Source: Humulus lupulus (lineage: Eukaryota; Streptophyta; Magnoliopsida; Rosales; Cannabaceae). From it: a DNA stretch of 64,000 nucleotides. How positions within the stretch are numbered: position 1 is the first letter of the stretch; each line of letters begins with the position of its first letter. Position numbers and translations under genes: made by a program. The stretch spans positions 202,177,481-202,241,480 of the forward strand of contig NC_084798.1 in the NCBI RefSeq assembly GCF_963169125.1. The letters are read 5' to 3'. Below the pieces are notes generated by a model. The model made no database searches. It saw nothing but the letters and a program-made list of their open reading frames with translations, and had not been told where the DNA came from. Shown here one piece after another: positions 1-11,913 of the stretch.

Positions 1-787
1 AGATAATTTCTCATTCACTTCAAATCTATTCTCAGCATCGTATCAAAATATCTCGTAAAATAATGTTAAAACAATTATTTTTCCAACAACTTTTTTTGTT
101 TATTAGTTTATTGGAATATTGTTCTTTGTCCCAAGAGTTTGTACCTAAATTTTTTTTTCTTTCTATTAGATGTTTTCAATTTATATTATCAATTAGGTTT
201 AATGGCTAAATTTTATTCTACATTTTCTGCGTTTGGATTTATGTGAGGTTTGTGATTTACCTCAACTGATTTTAATGGAATGTTAATTTGCACAGGTCAA
301 ACTTATGTGAGAATCTTTCTTATGCTTGATTACACTTTTCTCTAAGAATGGCTCTTGTGGCTTTGTCATGTTTTGTTGTTGCAATTGTGGTCAATAGAAA
401 TCTCAAGATCACAATACACTTGAATATCAACAAAGAACACCTTGTTCAACTTATTGGTTAAATATATTGTTTAAGTTGTTTTATACAATGTAGTATATAA
501 TACTTCATATAAAAGATAAAAGAGGAGTGACGAAGATAAGTGCTGAGGGTGACTATGGTTCTCCCAATTTTTATTTTATTTTTTAAACTGCATTTAAAAA
601 AATGAAATAAAAAATTAAAATAATAATTATTATAAAATATTTACATACAACATTCGATAAAAAAAAATATCGCCCTCCATTAAAAGGAGGTGTGAAATTT
701 GAATTTACTTGTTATTTACAAATTGATTTTTTCGGGTAGAATAAAGTATCTAAAGAATCATAAAAAATTTAGGAATATTTAGAGTTC
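1..787. other. AT-rich intergenic DNA, no gene seen
   Basis: No open reading frame of useful length and no recognisable family on either strand. Poly-A/T runs are common. The stretch ends at the target site duplication ATTTG (788-792) of the copia element that follows. Confidence 0.6.
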
Positions 788-792
788 ATTTG

Positions 793-1061
793 TATTAGTG
801 AAGACCAAATACACCAAGAGTCCTAACTACCGAATTCGGTTAGCTGAAGTTAGTTAATTAACAGATCCTTGTAATAGATTCTTGTTAGAAGCTTAATCTT
901 CTTGTAATTGTTCTGTTAATCTTTTGTATTAACTGTACTCTATATAAACCTTACCTCTCTTTCATTTGAGGTGTGGTTCTTTTCAGTGTAATACAATTTT
1001 TCACTCTTCACATTTCTTCCATTATATTTCTACTTTCTTTGATCTTGCCTCTATTTCAACA
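793..1061 (+). repeat. 5' LTR of copia element 1
   Basis: It begins TATTAGTG and ends TTTCAACA, and matches 16561-16816. It has a 13-bp extra segment near 885 relative to the 3' copy (a short duplication around AGATTCTTGT). A TATA box TATATAAA lies at 941-948. The 5' end is TA rather than the usual TG in both LTRs. Confidence 0.93.
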
Positions 1062-3086
1062 TGGTACCAGAGCCCCCTGAATCCAATGCTTCCGCAACTC
1101 AGTCCACAACTCTGGCGATCTCCTCTACATTGACCACCACTCTCATGCAGCTTCACCTTCGGCTGAATCGCAACAACTATAACTTCTGGAAATCATTGGT
1201 TCTTGCTACTGTTCGAGCCCATGGTCTTGATGGTTACCTTCTAGGCACCACAACCAAGCCCTCCACCACCAACTCAGGTAATGTTTCTAACCCTGAACTC
1301 ACTCAGTGGATTAGATATGACAATTACCTCATGAGTTGGCTAATGAATTCCGTTTCTGGTCCGATGCTTGGCCACATCGTTCATTGCACAACCTCGGCTG
1401 AGATCTGGACTGTATTTCAGAAACTCTTCACCACCCAATCGAAGGCTCGCCTAATGTAGCTGAGATTCCTTCTTCAAACCACCAAGAAAGGACCTCTCTC
1501 GATTGATGAATACATATTGAAAATGAAAAACTTTGCCGATACTCTGTCATCAGCTGGAGAACCAGTTAAAGAAGATGACCTCATCATGTACATCCTTAGT
1601 GGTCTTGGCCCAGACTTTGAAGCCATTGTTGTTCACCTCACTTGCAGACCCGAATCCATCACTCTTCAAGAAGTTCAATACCTACTACAAAGTCATGAAA
1701 TCCGCTTGGAACAGCACTCAATTCCTTCCCTTGATTCTGTTCAAGTAAATTTTGCTAATATGTCCACTCGTAGTTGTGGGACTGGCAGAGGTCAAAGAGG
1801 AAATTCCAGAAGCAATAGGGGAGGAGGCAGAGGCAATAACAATTTTTCTGGTCATAGTTCCAAACCCATTTGCCAACTCTGTGGAAGAACAGGCCACACA
1901 GTTCATAAATGCTTTCATCGATTCGACATTAATTTTCATGCTCCAGACAACAACTCCACTCAATTTTCCTCTCCTACAGCTGAGCCTACTCCTCAAGCTC
2001 TCATTTCTGAACGAAATCTTGATACCTCTCCCAATGCCTGGTTTCTTGACAGTGGCGCCACGCACCACCTAACTTCCGATGCTCAGAATCTTGCATCAAG
2101 AACTGACTACAAAGGCAAGGCCAAGGTTGTTGTAGGTAATGGATCTTCCCTTTCTATTGCTAATATTGGTTCAAATTGTATTTCTACTAGCAATTGTTAT
2201 AAATCTTTAGTGCTTAAAGATGTCTTACATGTACCCACCATAACCAAAAACCTTCTAAGCATCTCCCAATTTACTAAGGACAACAATGTTATTCTTGAGT
2301 TTGACTCTATTTCCTATCTTATTAAGGACAAGACCACGAAGGAAGTTCTTCTTCAGGGTTCCCTCAGTGATGGCCTTTACAAACTTGATGTCAATCATTC
2401 CAATTTTCAAAACTCAGCTCAGCCCAAATGCTTTATGTCGTTCACAAACAAGTCCAAGTCAGCTTCAACTTCATCACAGCCTAGTGTTTCACTTTGTACA
2501 AAAGAGTCAAATGTTGTAAGTCTTTGGCATTGTAGGCTTGGTCATCCATCCAAGCCAATCTTAAACCGTGTCTTGTCAAATGTAAATCTCACAATTAATT
2601 GTAATAAAATTCATTTTTGTGATGCATGTCAATATGGAAAAATACATAGTTTTTCTTTTCCCACTTTAGTTCCAAAAACTTCTTCAAGTTTCCAACTTGT
2701 TCACTCTGATGTTTGGGGTCCCTCCTTTTATACTTCCATGGATGGTTATAAATATTATGTTAGTTTCATTGATGATTTCACCAAATTTGTTTGGATCTTT
2801 CCCATGAAATGCAAGTCTGAAGTACCCAATATATTTTCTCAGTTCAACTCATATGTTGAGAGACTATTCAAAACCAAAATAAAATCTATGCAAACTGATT
2901 GGGGAGGGGAGTACAGAAAATTACAACCTCTTCTTAAAAATGTAGGCATTGTGTTTAGGCACCCTTGTCCTCACACCCATCAACAACAGGGCAGGGCTGA
3001 GCGCAAACGTAGACATGTAGTTGATATGGGACTTACCTTACTTGCTCAAGCCCAAATGCCATTAAAATTTTGGTGGGAATCTTTTG
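1061..3086 (+). pseudogene. copia element 1 gag-pol, 5' part (gag, protease, integrase)
   Basis: A single reading frame runs from the ATG at 1061 to the gypsy insertion, broken once by TAG at 1457-1459. In order: a copia gag (UBN2-type) domain with the NYNFWKSLV motif, a CX2CX4HX4C zinc knuckle (CQLCGRTGHTVHKC, about 1876-1917), the aspartic protease motif WFLDSGATHHL near 2040, a gag-pre-integrase LWHCRLGHPS near 2523, and an integrase core with candidate catalytic residues in HSDVWG, TDWGGEY and GRAERKR. The frame is cut inside the integrase (WWESF) by the gypsy element and resumes at 14299. The stop at 1457 sits where the family has Gln, so it is probably a CAG to TAG change. The protein would package and copy the element in virus-like particles; this copy cannot do so. 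Confidence 0.92.
1062..1074 (+). promoter_or_regulatory. Primer binding site, tRNA-Met type
   Basis: TGGTACCAGAGCC follows the LTR directly and matches the plant initiator-Met primer site (TGGTATCAGAGC) with one change. The ATG that opens the gag frame at 1061 straddles the LTR/primer-site junction. Confidence 0.85.
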
Positions 3087-5081
3087 TGTAATACCCCAAG
3101 TTGCTAATAAGGTTTAGGACCTTGATTAGCGTGCCTGAAGGGCAATAAGTGAATTAACATAATAATATGTGATTTTGAATGAATATGTGATAAGAATGCA
3201 TGTTTAGGTGGTATAAATATGCATGTGGGCCCCGTTTGCGTGTTAGGGGTAAATTGGTAATTTTAGCCCGCTGAGGGCATAAATGTGATAATTGTATTAT
3301 GTGATTTGTACCACGTGAGTGTGGTGATATTAATGTGATGCACATACCGAGACGGTCCTAGAGAGCTAGTTAATTTAAAAGTCACAACGGGATTTTATAC
3401 CCGGCTCGGAAGGAGCCTAAGGGTACTTTGGGAATCTTGTAAATTTGAGAATTAGTGGTTAATGGTTATTGGTGATTGAGTAACCTGTGTAACCATTAGT
3501 AACTGCTGAGAGTAACAAGTTTAGATGGGAAAATGGTAGAGTTGTAATATAGGTGAAAGGACAAGAGTGCCCTTGAGGTTTAGTTAGGAAGGATATTTAT
3601 GGAAGGGTGGAATAGTCATTTGGCTAAGGATAGATAAGTTTCAGCTGAAGAGAAGGATGGTTCACGTATAACACTTGGTCACATATTGGTTTATGCTGAA
3701 AGTTGGAAGAAAAGGCTAGAAAGAAAGGGAAGCAAGAAGGAGGGCTGAAACTTGAGACCTAGGAGGAAATTCAAGGGGTTTGAGGCAACCAAAACCAGAT
3801 TTAAGCTAGGATTGTTCAAAGGTAAGAATTGTGCTCTATTTTTGTTAAATTTAAGTCTGAATTTTCAGAGATTGAGTGTGGGAACCTAAAGGAAATATGG
3901 CTGGTTTTACTTGGAAATTCAGTTAGGATAATCAAGAGGAAAGAGGTTGGAGGCTGGAATTGAGAGGAGTTCAAGCTGAGTTTTGATTGAGGTAAGAATC
4001 CTTAGCATGTTTAATTTTCGTATCTGATGTGGTTTAAGATTTTAGAGGCATGATTTATAGTTTTTAAACTCTGGTTTAAGTCTTGGAAGCCATGGTTTAA
4101 GTTTCAGGAATTTGAACCTCGAGAATGGGTTTTGAGAGTGATTGTGTAATTGAGTTTGTTTTTTTATGTTTATAGGTTGTTAAAGGGTTCATTTGGGGTT
4201 TTAAATTGATTTTGGGGCTTAGGTACTTGTTTGGGTTGAATTGGAGTTGTTTTGGCTCGAGAAAATGCAGGGGGAAAACCCGTAGAGCAGGGCATGGGCC
4301 CATAGTGTTGTTGCAGGGCACGGCCCTAGATTGTATTATTGCTAGGATGTAGCTTTAAATTAATTGTTATATATTTGATTGTTGTTTGAGAATGCTATAT
4401 GTGGTTATAGCAGAATGAACGGCAAAGGGGCCGGGAACGGCAAAGGGCCGAGAACGGCAATGGGGCCGGGAATATCACTTGGCACATGGAGTGCTTGTGG
4501 TTAGGGTGAGACCCCGATGGATACATGGGATATCCTTACGGTGTGGACCGAGAACCCAGGCTTTGGTAATGCTTCTGGGACGGCATGGCCGTATATGTGT
4601 TTAAATCTTATGGACTGTTTGATTAGATATGAGTTATCTGCTATAATGATTGTATGATATGCATATGTTATGTGTTGTATGAGTTTTCTTGCTGGGCTTC
4701 AGCTCACGGGTGCTCTGTGATTTCAGGTAAGGGCAAAGAGAAAGTCAACCAGCCATGAGTACGGAGAGCGTGGGGGCGGCGCGTACATGTTTGGCCGGCC
4801 CGACTGCTTTGGTTGGGGGCATTTTGAGAAATGGCTGTACTAAACTATATTTTTGATAATTAGTCATCTGTAAACCTATTTTGAATTGTAAATATTTTAC
4901 AAACCTCATTTTGGGATCCCGAATGTTAAACTCTTGAATTTTAATGAATTTGAGTACTTTTAAAGATTACAGCCTTGACTTCTTGTTTAATCACACTTTT
5001 GTTCTAAAAACCTCTCTTAGCGAGTTAATTGCACATTTTAAAACTCACTTAGTAATGGCTCTAAGGTGGTAGGGCGTTACA
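3087..5081 (+). repeat. 5' LTR of gypsy element (with internal deletion)
   Basis: It aligns along its whole length with 11914-14293 but lacks 385 bp that the 3' LTR has at 13109-13493. The junction is at CCC (GAAAACCC followed by GTAGAGCAGG), so the loss can be explained by a CCC microhomology deletion. The missing part holds the GC-palindrome module and a TATA-like site. Confidence 0.93.
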
Positions 5082-5084
5082 ACT

Positions 5085-5096
5085 TGGTATCAGAGC
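5085..5096 (+). promoter_or_regulatory. Primer binding site, tRNA-Met type
   Basis: TGGTATCAGAGC, an exact match to the usual plant initiator-Met primer site, three bases after the 5' LTR. Confidence 0.92.
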
Positions 5097-5419
5097 GAGC
5101 CAAGGTTTATTGGTTCTAGAGATTGACCGAACATGTACGCACGCAGCCATTGAAAAGCTCGACTCAGGGTTGATTGGTATGGTTGATTAATGTATCTGAA
5201 TATGTGTTTGAATGTCTTGTTTGCCTGCTTAGTTTATAAAGAGCATGATGAGTAAGATAACATATGCATGATGTCAGGGCAAGGCCCGTTGTGTGTTATA
5301 AGCTATTTGCATCTTGTTTGGATTGTTGATCTTGGTTTGTTGTTGAGATTGGGAGGTGGAATTGGATTTTGTTATCATGCCTGATGAGCGGTGTCACTGA
5401 TTGCAAGCATATAGTTGTA

Positions 5420-8400
5420 ATGCCTCGGAAATCATCTAGACTCCGCGGCAGCAGGGCCGAGGATGACAATCAGGGTCAGGACCCTCCACCTGCCCCACAA
5501 AACTGGCAACAAATATTGGTCGAAATGGAGGCTAAATTATAGAGAACAGAGGAAGAACTTCGTCAGATAAGGCAGCAGGCCCCTTCACAGATCACAGGGT
5601 TACCGGTTCCGCAGAAAGTAGCGCCAGTGTCGGTTCAGCTTATGGTTGAGAACAGGTGGGAACCCTTGTACGAAAGATTCAGGAAGCAGCAACCTCCTAC
5701 CTTTGAGGGTGGGTCAGACCCACTGCAGGCCGAGCAGTGGATGAACATGATTTCCTTGATCTTGGACTTTATGAGGGTCGAAGGAAGTGAAAGGGTAGCC
5801 TGTGCTAGCTACATGCTTAGGGAGGATTACCGCATCTGGTGGGATGTAGTGAGTCAGTGGAGGAATGTTGCAGTCATGACATGGGAAGAATTTAAGAGTA
5901 TCTTTAATGAGAAGTACTACAGCATAGCAGTTCGAGCTGCGAAGGTTGATGAGTTTATCAACCTGACTCAGAATAGGTTATCAGTTACTGAGTATGCCCT
6001 GAGATTCGACAGACTGGCGAAGTTTGCGCCAGACTTAGTGCCGACGGATGCGGCCAGGAGAGATAGATTCATACGGGGGTTGAATGTGATGATCGCCCGT
6101 GATGTGAATATTACGTTGATTCCAGAGACCACTACTTATGCTCAAGCTGTGGATAAGGCCCTTACTACAGAGAGGGCTGAGGATCAGATATGGAAGGACA
6201 ACACTGTTAGGCGCGATGCCAAGAGGACGGTGCCTCCTTTTTTTGGGTCTAGTCGGGGCAGTGGCCCCAGCGAGCAGAAAAGAAGGGTTCCAGATTCATT
6301 TACTCCTCCTAGTTCTGATAGAAGGGTGTGGGGTTCTGTTGGTGGCCGTCAGGGCAGTGGTGACAACTGGAGGAGTTTTCCAGTGTGTCCTCGGTGCAAA
6401 CAACGACATCAGGGTGAGTGCCAGATTAGGGCATGTTTTATCTGTGGGAGTGCCAACCATCTGAAGAAAGACTACCCACAAGCTAAGAAAGAAGAGCCAA
6501 AGCAGGGAGACAGTCTCGCTCCCACCAGGGTATTCGCTTTGACTCAAACTGAGGCGGAGGCTAGTCCCTCAGTTGTGACAGGTCAGATCTCTAGCGCTGG
6601 TTCTTTGTATACTGCATTGATTGACTCGGGGGCTACCCACTCATTTGTATCTGCTAGGGTGATAGACCAGCTTTGTAGACCTAGTATTGTGTATGCTAGG
6701 AATTTTTAGACTTTGTTGCCAACAGGAGAACTGGTAGTCTCTAGGAGATGGGTTAGAGCATTACCAGTAGAGATAGATGGTAGAGAATTGTTTGTTGATT
6801 TGGTTGAATTAGACATTGATGACTTTGATATGATATTAGGAATGGATTGGTTAACGAGATAGGGAACGACGATTGATTGCAAGCGGCAAATGGTGACTTT
6901 TGAACCAGAAGGCGAGGTACCTTTTGTGTTTGTGGGGACGGTGAATGGACCGCGAGTGCCTATGATCTCAGCACTGAAGGCTAGAGACCTGATGCATGAA
7001 GGTTGCATAGGATTCCTAGCGAGTGTTGTAGATACCTCTAAGGTGGTGACAGTGGGACCGAATGAAACCAGGTTGGTGTGTGAGTTTCCAGACTTATTTC
7101 CAGCGGACTTGTCGGGGTTGCTGCCATAGCGGGAGATTGAATTCGTCATAGAGTTGGCACCGGGGGTGGAGCCAGTTTCCAGGGCACCCTATAGAATGGC
7201 TCCGGCAGAGTTAAAAGAATTGAAGATTCAGTTACAGGAGTTACTGGATTTGGGGTTTATTAGACCGAGTTTCTCGCCATGGGGTGCTCCAGTGCTATTT
7301 GTTAAGAAAAAGGATGGGTCGCTTAGGATGTGCATTGATTACAGGGAGTTGAATAAGCTGACCATTAAGAATAAGTATCAACTGCCTAGGATTGATGATT
7401 TATTTGATCAGCTACAGGGGAGTACGGTGTTTTCAAAGATCGATCTTCGGTCAGGCTGTCATCAGTTGAGGATTAAAGAGGACATACCGAAGACAGCTTT
7501 TCGGACAAGGTACGGGCATTATGAATTTCTGGTTATGTCCTTTGGATTAACCAACGCCCCAGCGGCTTTCATGGATATGATAAATAGAATTTTCAAGGAC
7601 TATCTGGATAAGTTTGTGATTGTATTTATCGATGATATACTAGTATACTCCCGGTCAGAGACAGAGCATGAGCATCATCTGCGCCTGGTGTTACAACGAT
7701 TGAGGGAGCACAAGTTATATGCTAAGTTTAGCAAGTGCGAGTTCTGGTTACCACAAGTTACGTTTTTGGGTCATATCGTTAGTAAGGAGGGGATACTAGT
7801 CGACCCAAGTAAAATAGAGGCAGTGAGAGATTGTCCTAGACCGAGCAGTGTTCCTGAGGTCAGAAGTTTTCTTAGGTTAGCAGGATATTACCGGCGATTT
7901 GTAGAGGGGTTCTCCAGAATTACTACTCCATTGACAGAGTTGACAAGAAAGAAGTCCAAGTATGTATGGACAGATCGGTGTGAGAACAGTTTCAAGGAGT
8001 TGAAGCGGCGACTAATTACTGCACCAGTGCTGAGTCTGCCGACAGACAATGAGAAGTTTGTGGTCTACTGTGACGCTTCTAGACAGGGTTTGGGATGTGT
8101 GTTGATGCAAGCTGGGAAAGTAATAGCTTATGCATCAAGGCAGTTAAAGGAATACGAGCAGAGATATCCCACGCATGATCTGGAATTAGCTGCAGTGGTA
8201 TTCGCACTTAAGGTTTGGAGGCATTATCTGTACGGTGAAAAGTGCGAGATATATATTGACCACAAGAGTTTAAAGTATTTCTTTACTCAAAAAGACTTGA
8301 ATATGCGCCAAAGACGGTGGCTAGAATTGGTAAAGGATTACGATTGTGACATCCTATATCATCCTGGGAAGGCTAATGTGGTGGCTGATGCATTGAGCCG

Positions 8401-8746
8401 GAAGGGCCCAGGACAGTTGTTTAGTTCGAGGCAGGTGTCAGACAGATTAGCTGAGGAGATGACCAGAGCAGGTATAGAGTTAGTGGTTGGTAGGTTAGCC
8501 AACATAACTCTCCAGACCACACTCCTCGAAAGGATTAAGGAAGCACAGGGAAAGGATCCCCAGTTAGTTAAACATAGAGAGAGTGTCCTGACTGGAACGA
8601 CCAAGGACTTCTCAATCTCGGAGATAGGCTTATTGAGGTACAAAGGATGGATTTGTGTTCTGATTGATCCAGATATTCGACGGGAGATTCTAGATAAGTC
8701 TCACACCACTCCCTACTCTTTACACCCAGGTACTACGAAGATGTAC
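5420..8746 (+). pseudogene. gypsy gag-pol, 5' part (gag, protease, RT, RNase H)
   Basis: The frame opens at ATG 5420 (MPRKSSRLRG). Seen in order: a retrotransposon gag domain (WWDVV, about 5690-6170), a zinc-knuckle region CFICGSANHLKKDYP whose last Cys is replaced by Tyr, an aspartic protease LIDSGATHSF near 6630, a reverse transcriptase with the [14 protein letters not shown] and active-site FIDDILVYS motifs near 7620, and an RNase H starting YCDASRQG near 8065. In-frame TAG stops lie at 5540, 6707, 6860 and 7127, each at a place where related elements plausibly have CAG (Gln). The frame is cut at HPGTTKMY by the solo LTR and continues at 10672. Inactive as it stands. Confidence 0.93.
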
Positions 8747-10671
8747 TGATGGACCCAAAACGGGTATGTTTAAAAATTTATAAATCGCAAGCGCATGAAT
8801 TGTTCATATAGAATAGTGATCGTGTAAGTAAGGATGTCGAACCCAAAGGATTTGTCTAAAATCGAAAAGAGAAAACTATTTTAAATCAAAAGTAATAAAT
8901 TCTAACCTAGCTCCAAAGATTGATGAGTTTTAATATTATGAACATAAAATAAAAGATTGAAAAATAAAACTATTTAAGAGAATAAAAATAAAGCAATAAT
9001 GAGTTGAAAATAAGTGTTAAAAGAAAAGATTATTAAGATACTAGAATCCACAAAATGTAAGTTTAATAATATTTATTAGTATATTGATTCCCAAGTTTTA
9101 GTGATAGTTAAAATAATTTAAACTATCATTTTCTAAATAAATTTATAATTTTAAACACAAATTACTTTTAAAAAGATAGGATTTTTCTTCACTTTTCAAA
9201 ATTATAATTTCAAAGCATTTAGTGTAAATCAATCTAATGAAATAACAAATAAATCAATGAACATTATTTATAAGGCAAACCATAATATTTTTGTTCTAAG
9301 CATGGATGTGTACAATTTAATGACACATCTTACACAAAGAATATTATGTTTATGCACTAATGAAGAACAAAGTGTAAATATGTTCTAAAAATCTAAAATA
9401 CAAGATATTTAAGATGAAATAAATATATGAAGAAGAAAAATCCATAAACTTGTTGCATTACAAGGGAAATCAACATATAACATAAATATTACATAATTAC
9501 AAGTTGCTTCATCATGATCTTAATAATCTTATGAAAAAGATTAGAAGTACATAACTAGAGTAGAAATTACAAAATAAATGACATACATACTTGCAAAGTG
9601 CTCTTGAAAAACCCAAAATGGAAGAGAGAATGGTAGAGAGAAAATGGGAGAAAAGAAGATAGTAACCAAAAATTAAGCACCCCAAAATGGTCTTGAAATA
9701 CCATATTTATAGCCAAAATGAGATTGTTAAAATAATCAATTTAAATTAATTAAATAAAATAAATATGGTATGTAGAGGTAAATTATAGGGTGTAATGATG
9801 ATGTTGTGGTGAAAATGTGTAGACAAAAGGGTAAAAAGTTGGCATTTTTTTGTCATAGGGGACAAGTGGTACACTTGAGTAATTTGTGGGCTCAAGAAGG
9901 GAAATGGCAGCAATGTGGTGGCTGGGCAGGAGGCTATTCGACCTTGGGCTTGGTGATTGGGCCGAAATGATGGGCTGCTGAAGGAGATGGATGTGGGCCG
10001 AAGGTGGTGAGTGCTGGGCGAATGTGGCTGTGGACGTTGGGGAGATGATGGAAGTGATACTGAATGGTGAAGGAGCTTGGGACAGGTGGTGGCTGGAGAA
10101 TTGAGCATGGCTATGAGGGAGAGGCAGCGGAAAGTGATCTGGGCCAGGTCTGGGTCTTGGGCAGGTGGCCTGTGGGGCTGGTTGTGAGGCTTCGGGCCTG
10201 AGAGGCCCAATCCGTGGGGCTGAAGTGAGATGGCTTTTTGCCAAATTTTGCTATTTCCTCTTCACAAATGCCACTTTTATTTCCTTTTCTCTTATTTTTC
10301 AAGCATAAAAATTGCAAGGTACATCCTACAAAATAAGTAAATATTAAATTAGCATCAAATATTTTCAATTATAAAATATCTCATATATAAGTTCATGAAA
10401 ATACTAATTGAAATTTAATTTATTTTGGCAATTAAGTTTAAAAACATCACATTTTTTTAACTTATAATCTAACAACACAAATTTCAAATAATTAAACTAC
10501 AACATATTATAATAAAATATCTATAAAAACATATAAAAATCTAGAAAACTACAATAAGACTAATAAATTAAAAATTACATAAAAAATTAATAAGTTAATT
10601 AAAAACTCAAGAACTAAGCAACAATTAGCATGTAAAATATGATAAAATAACTCTATTTTGTAGAGTTATCA
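8747..10671 (-). mobile_element. Solo LTR inside the gypsy element, reverse orientation
   Basis: A 1925-bp segment splits the gypsy pol frame and is flanked by TGTAC at 8742-8746 and 10672-10676. Read on the minus strand it begins TGATAACTCTAC and ends GGGTCCATCA, that is TG...CA. It has no reverse transcriptase or other coding domain, and no second copy lies next to it, so it is a solo LTR left by recombination between two LTRs. Sequence style (long, AT-rich, with a GC-rich pyrimidine block at about 9850-10230) resembles Tat/Athila-type gypsy LTRs, which is inference. The minus-strand proline-rich reading frames at 9746-10244 are by-products of the pyrimidine block. Confidence 0.88.
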
Positions 10672-11878
10672 TGTACCAAGATTTGAAAGTTTTGTACTGG
10701 TGGCCAGGCATGAAGAGGGATGTGGTAGATTATGTGGCAAGGTGCCTAACTTGTCAACAGGTCAAGGCTGAACATCAGAGGCCAGCAGGATTATTGCAAA
10801 CTCTAGGGATTCCCGAGTTGAAATGGGAAGATATTACCATGGACTTTGTGGTTGGATTGCCGAAGACCGTGGGTCAGCATGACTCCGTGTGGGTGATTGT
10901 GGATAGGTATACCAAGTCCGCCCACTTTTTGCCTATGAGAACAACTTATACTGTGGAGCAGTATGCTGAGCTTTATGTAAAGGAAATTGTTCGACTTCAT
11001 GGGGCTCCGAGGTCGATAGTATCCGACAGAGACCCCACCTTCACCTCCAAGTTTTGGGAGAGCCTGTAGAAGGCAATGGGCACACAGCTACGATTCAGTA
11101 CCGCTTATCATCCTCAGACAGATGGACAGTCTGAGAGGACGATTCAGATACTGGAGAACATGTTACGAGCATGTATGTTAGATTTTGGGGGATCTTGGAG
11201 CAAATATCTCCCATTGATTGAGTTCTTGTACAACAATAGCTATCAAGCGACTATCGAAGTGGCTCCATATGAGATGATGTATGGGAGGAAGTGCAGGTCA
11301 CCAATACACTGGGATGAGACAGGTGAGAGAAGATATTTAGGTCCTGAGATGGTTCAAAGGACCAATGAGGCAATTGAGAAGATTAGAGCTCGTATGCTCG
11401 CCTCCCAGAGTCGTCAGAAAAGTTACTCAGATCTGAGACGCGGGAATGTGGAGTTTCAGGTCGGCGATCATGTATTCCTCAGGGTTTCACCCTTGAGAGG
11501 AGTGAAACGATTTGGTGTTCGGGGCAAGCTGAGTCCCAGGTTTGTTGGCCCCTTCGAGGTTCCGGAACGAGTTGGAGAGGTGGCTTACAGGTTAGTAATG
11601 CCTCTAGCTCTATCAGGGGTTCATGACGTGTTTCATGTGTCTTGCTCTGGAAATATGTATCAGATACTACTCATGTTTTGAGCTATGAGAATTTGGAGTT
11701 GGATCAGGATTTGTCATACGAGGAGAAGCTTGTTTAGATCCTTGATAGGAAGGATAAAGTCTTGCGGAGCAAGACCATCGCCTTGGTTAAAGTGTTGTGG
11801 AGGAACAGCAAGGTTGAAGAGGCGACGTGGGAGCTTGAGTCTGACATGCGGGAGCGATATCCTGAGTTGTTCAGGTAA
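10672..11878 (+). pseudogene. gypsy pol, 3' part (integrase and chromo-like tail)
   Basis: The frame resumes directly after the solo LTR as YQDLKVLYWWPGM, an integrase zinc-binding region (CLTCQQVKAEH follows). The integrase core has MDFVVGLP, VSDRDPTF and GQSERTIQ with the expected acidic residues. The C-terminal part carries VLRSKTIALVKVLW, typical of the chromo-like tail of plant chromoviruses. Lesions: TAG at 11067, a frameshift near 11640, and TAG at 11735 in the resumed frame. The natural end is the TAA at 11876-11878. Confidence 0.9.
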
Positions 11879-11899
11879 TTTCAAGGACGAAATTCTTGT

Positions 11900-11913
11900 A
11901 ATGAGGGGATAAT
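11900..11913 (+). promoter_or_regulatory. Polypurine tract of gypsy element
   Basis: AATGAGGGGATAAT directly before the 3' LTR; it would prime plus-strand synthesis. Confidence 0.75.

Noticed and set aside
9746..10244. Overlapping minus-strand frames of about 150 residues, Pro/Ser-rich
   Set aside because: They lie in the pyrimidine-rich part of a solo LTR, have no domain and exist in two frames at once, as expected of low-complexity sequence.
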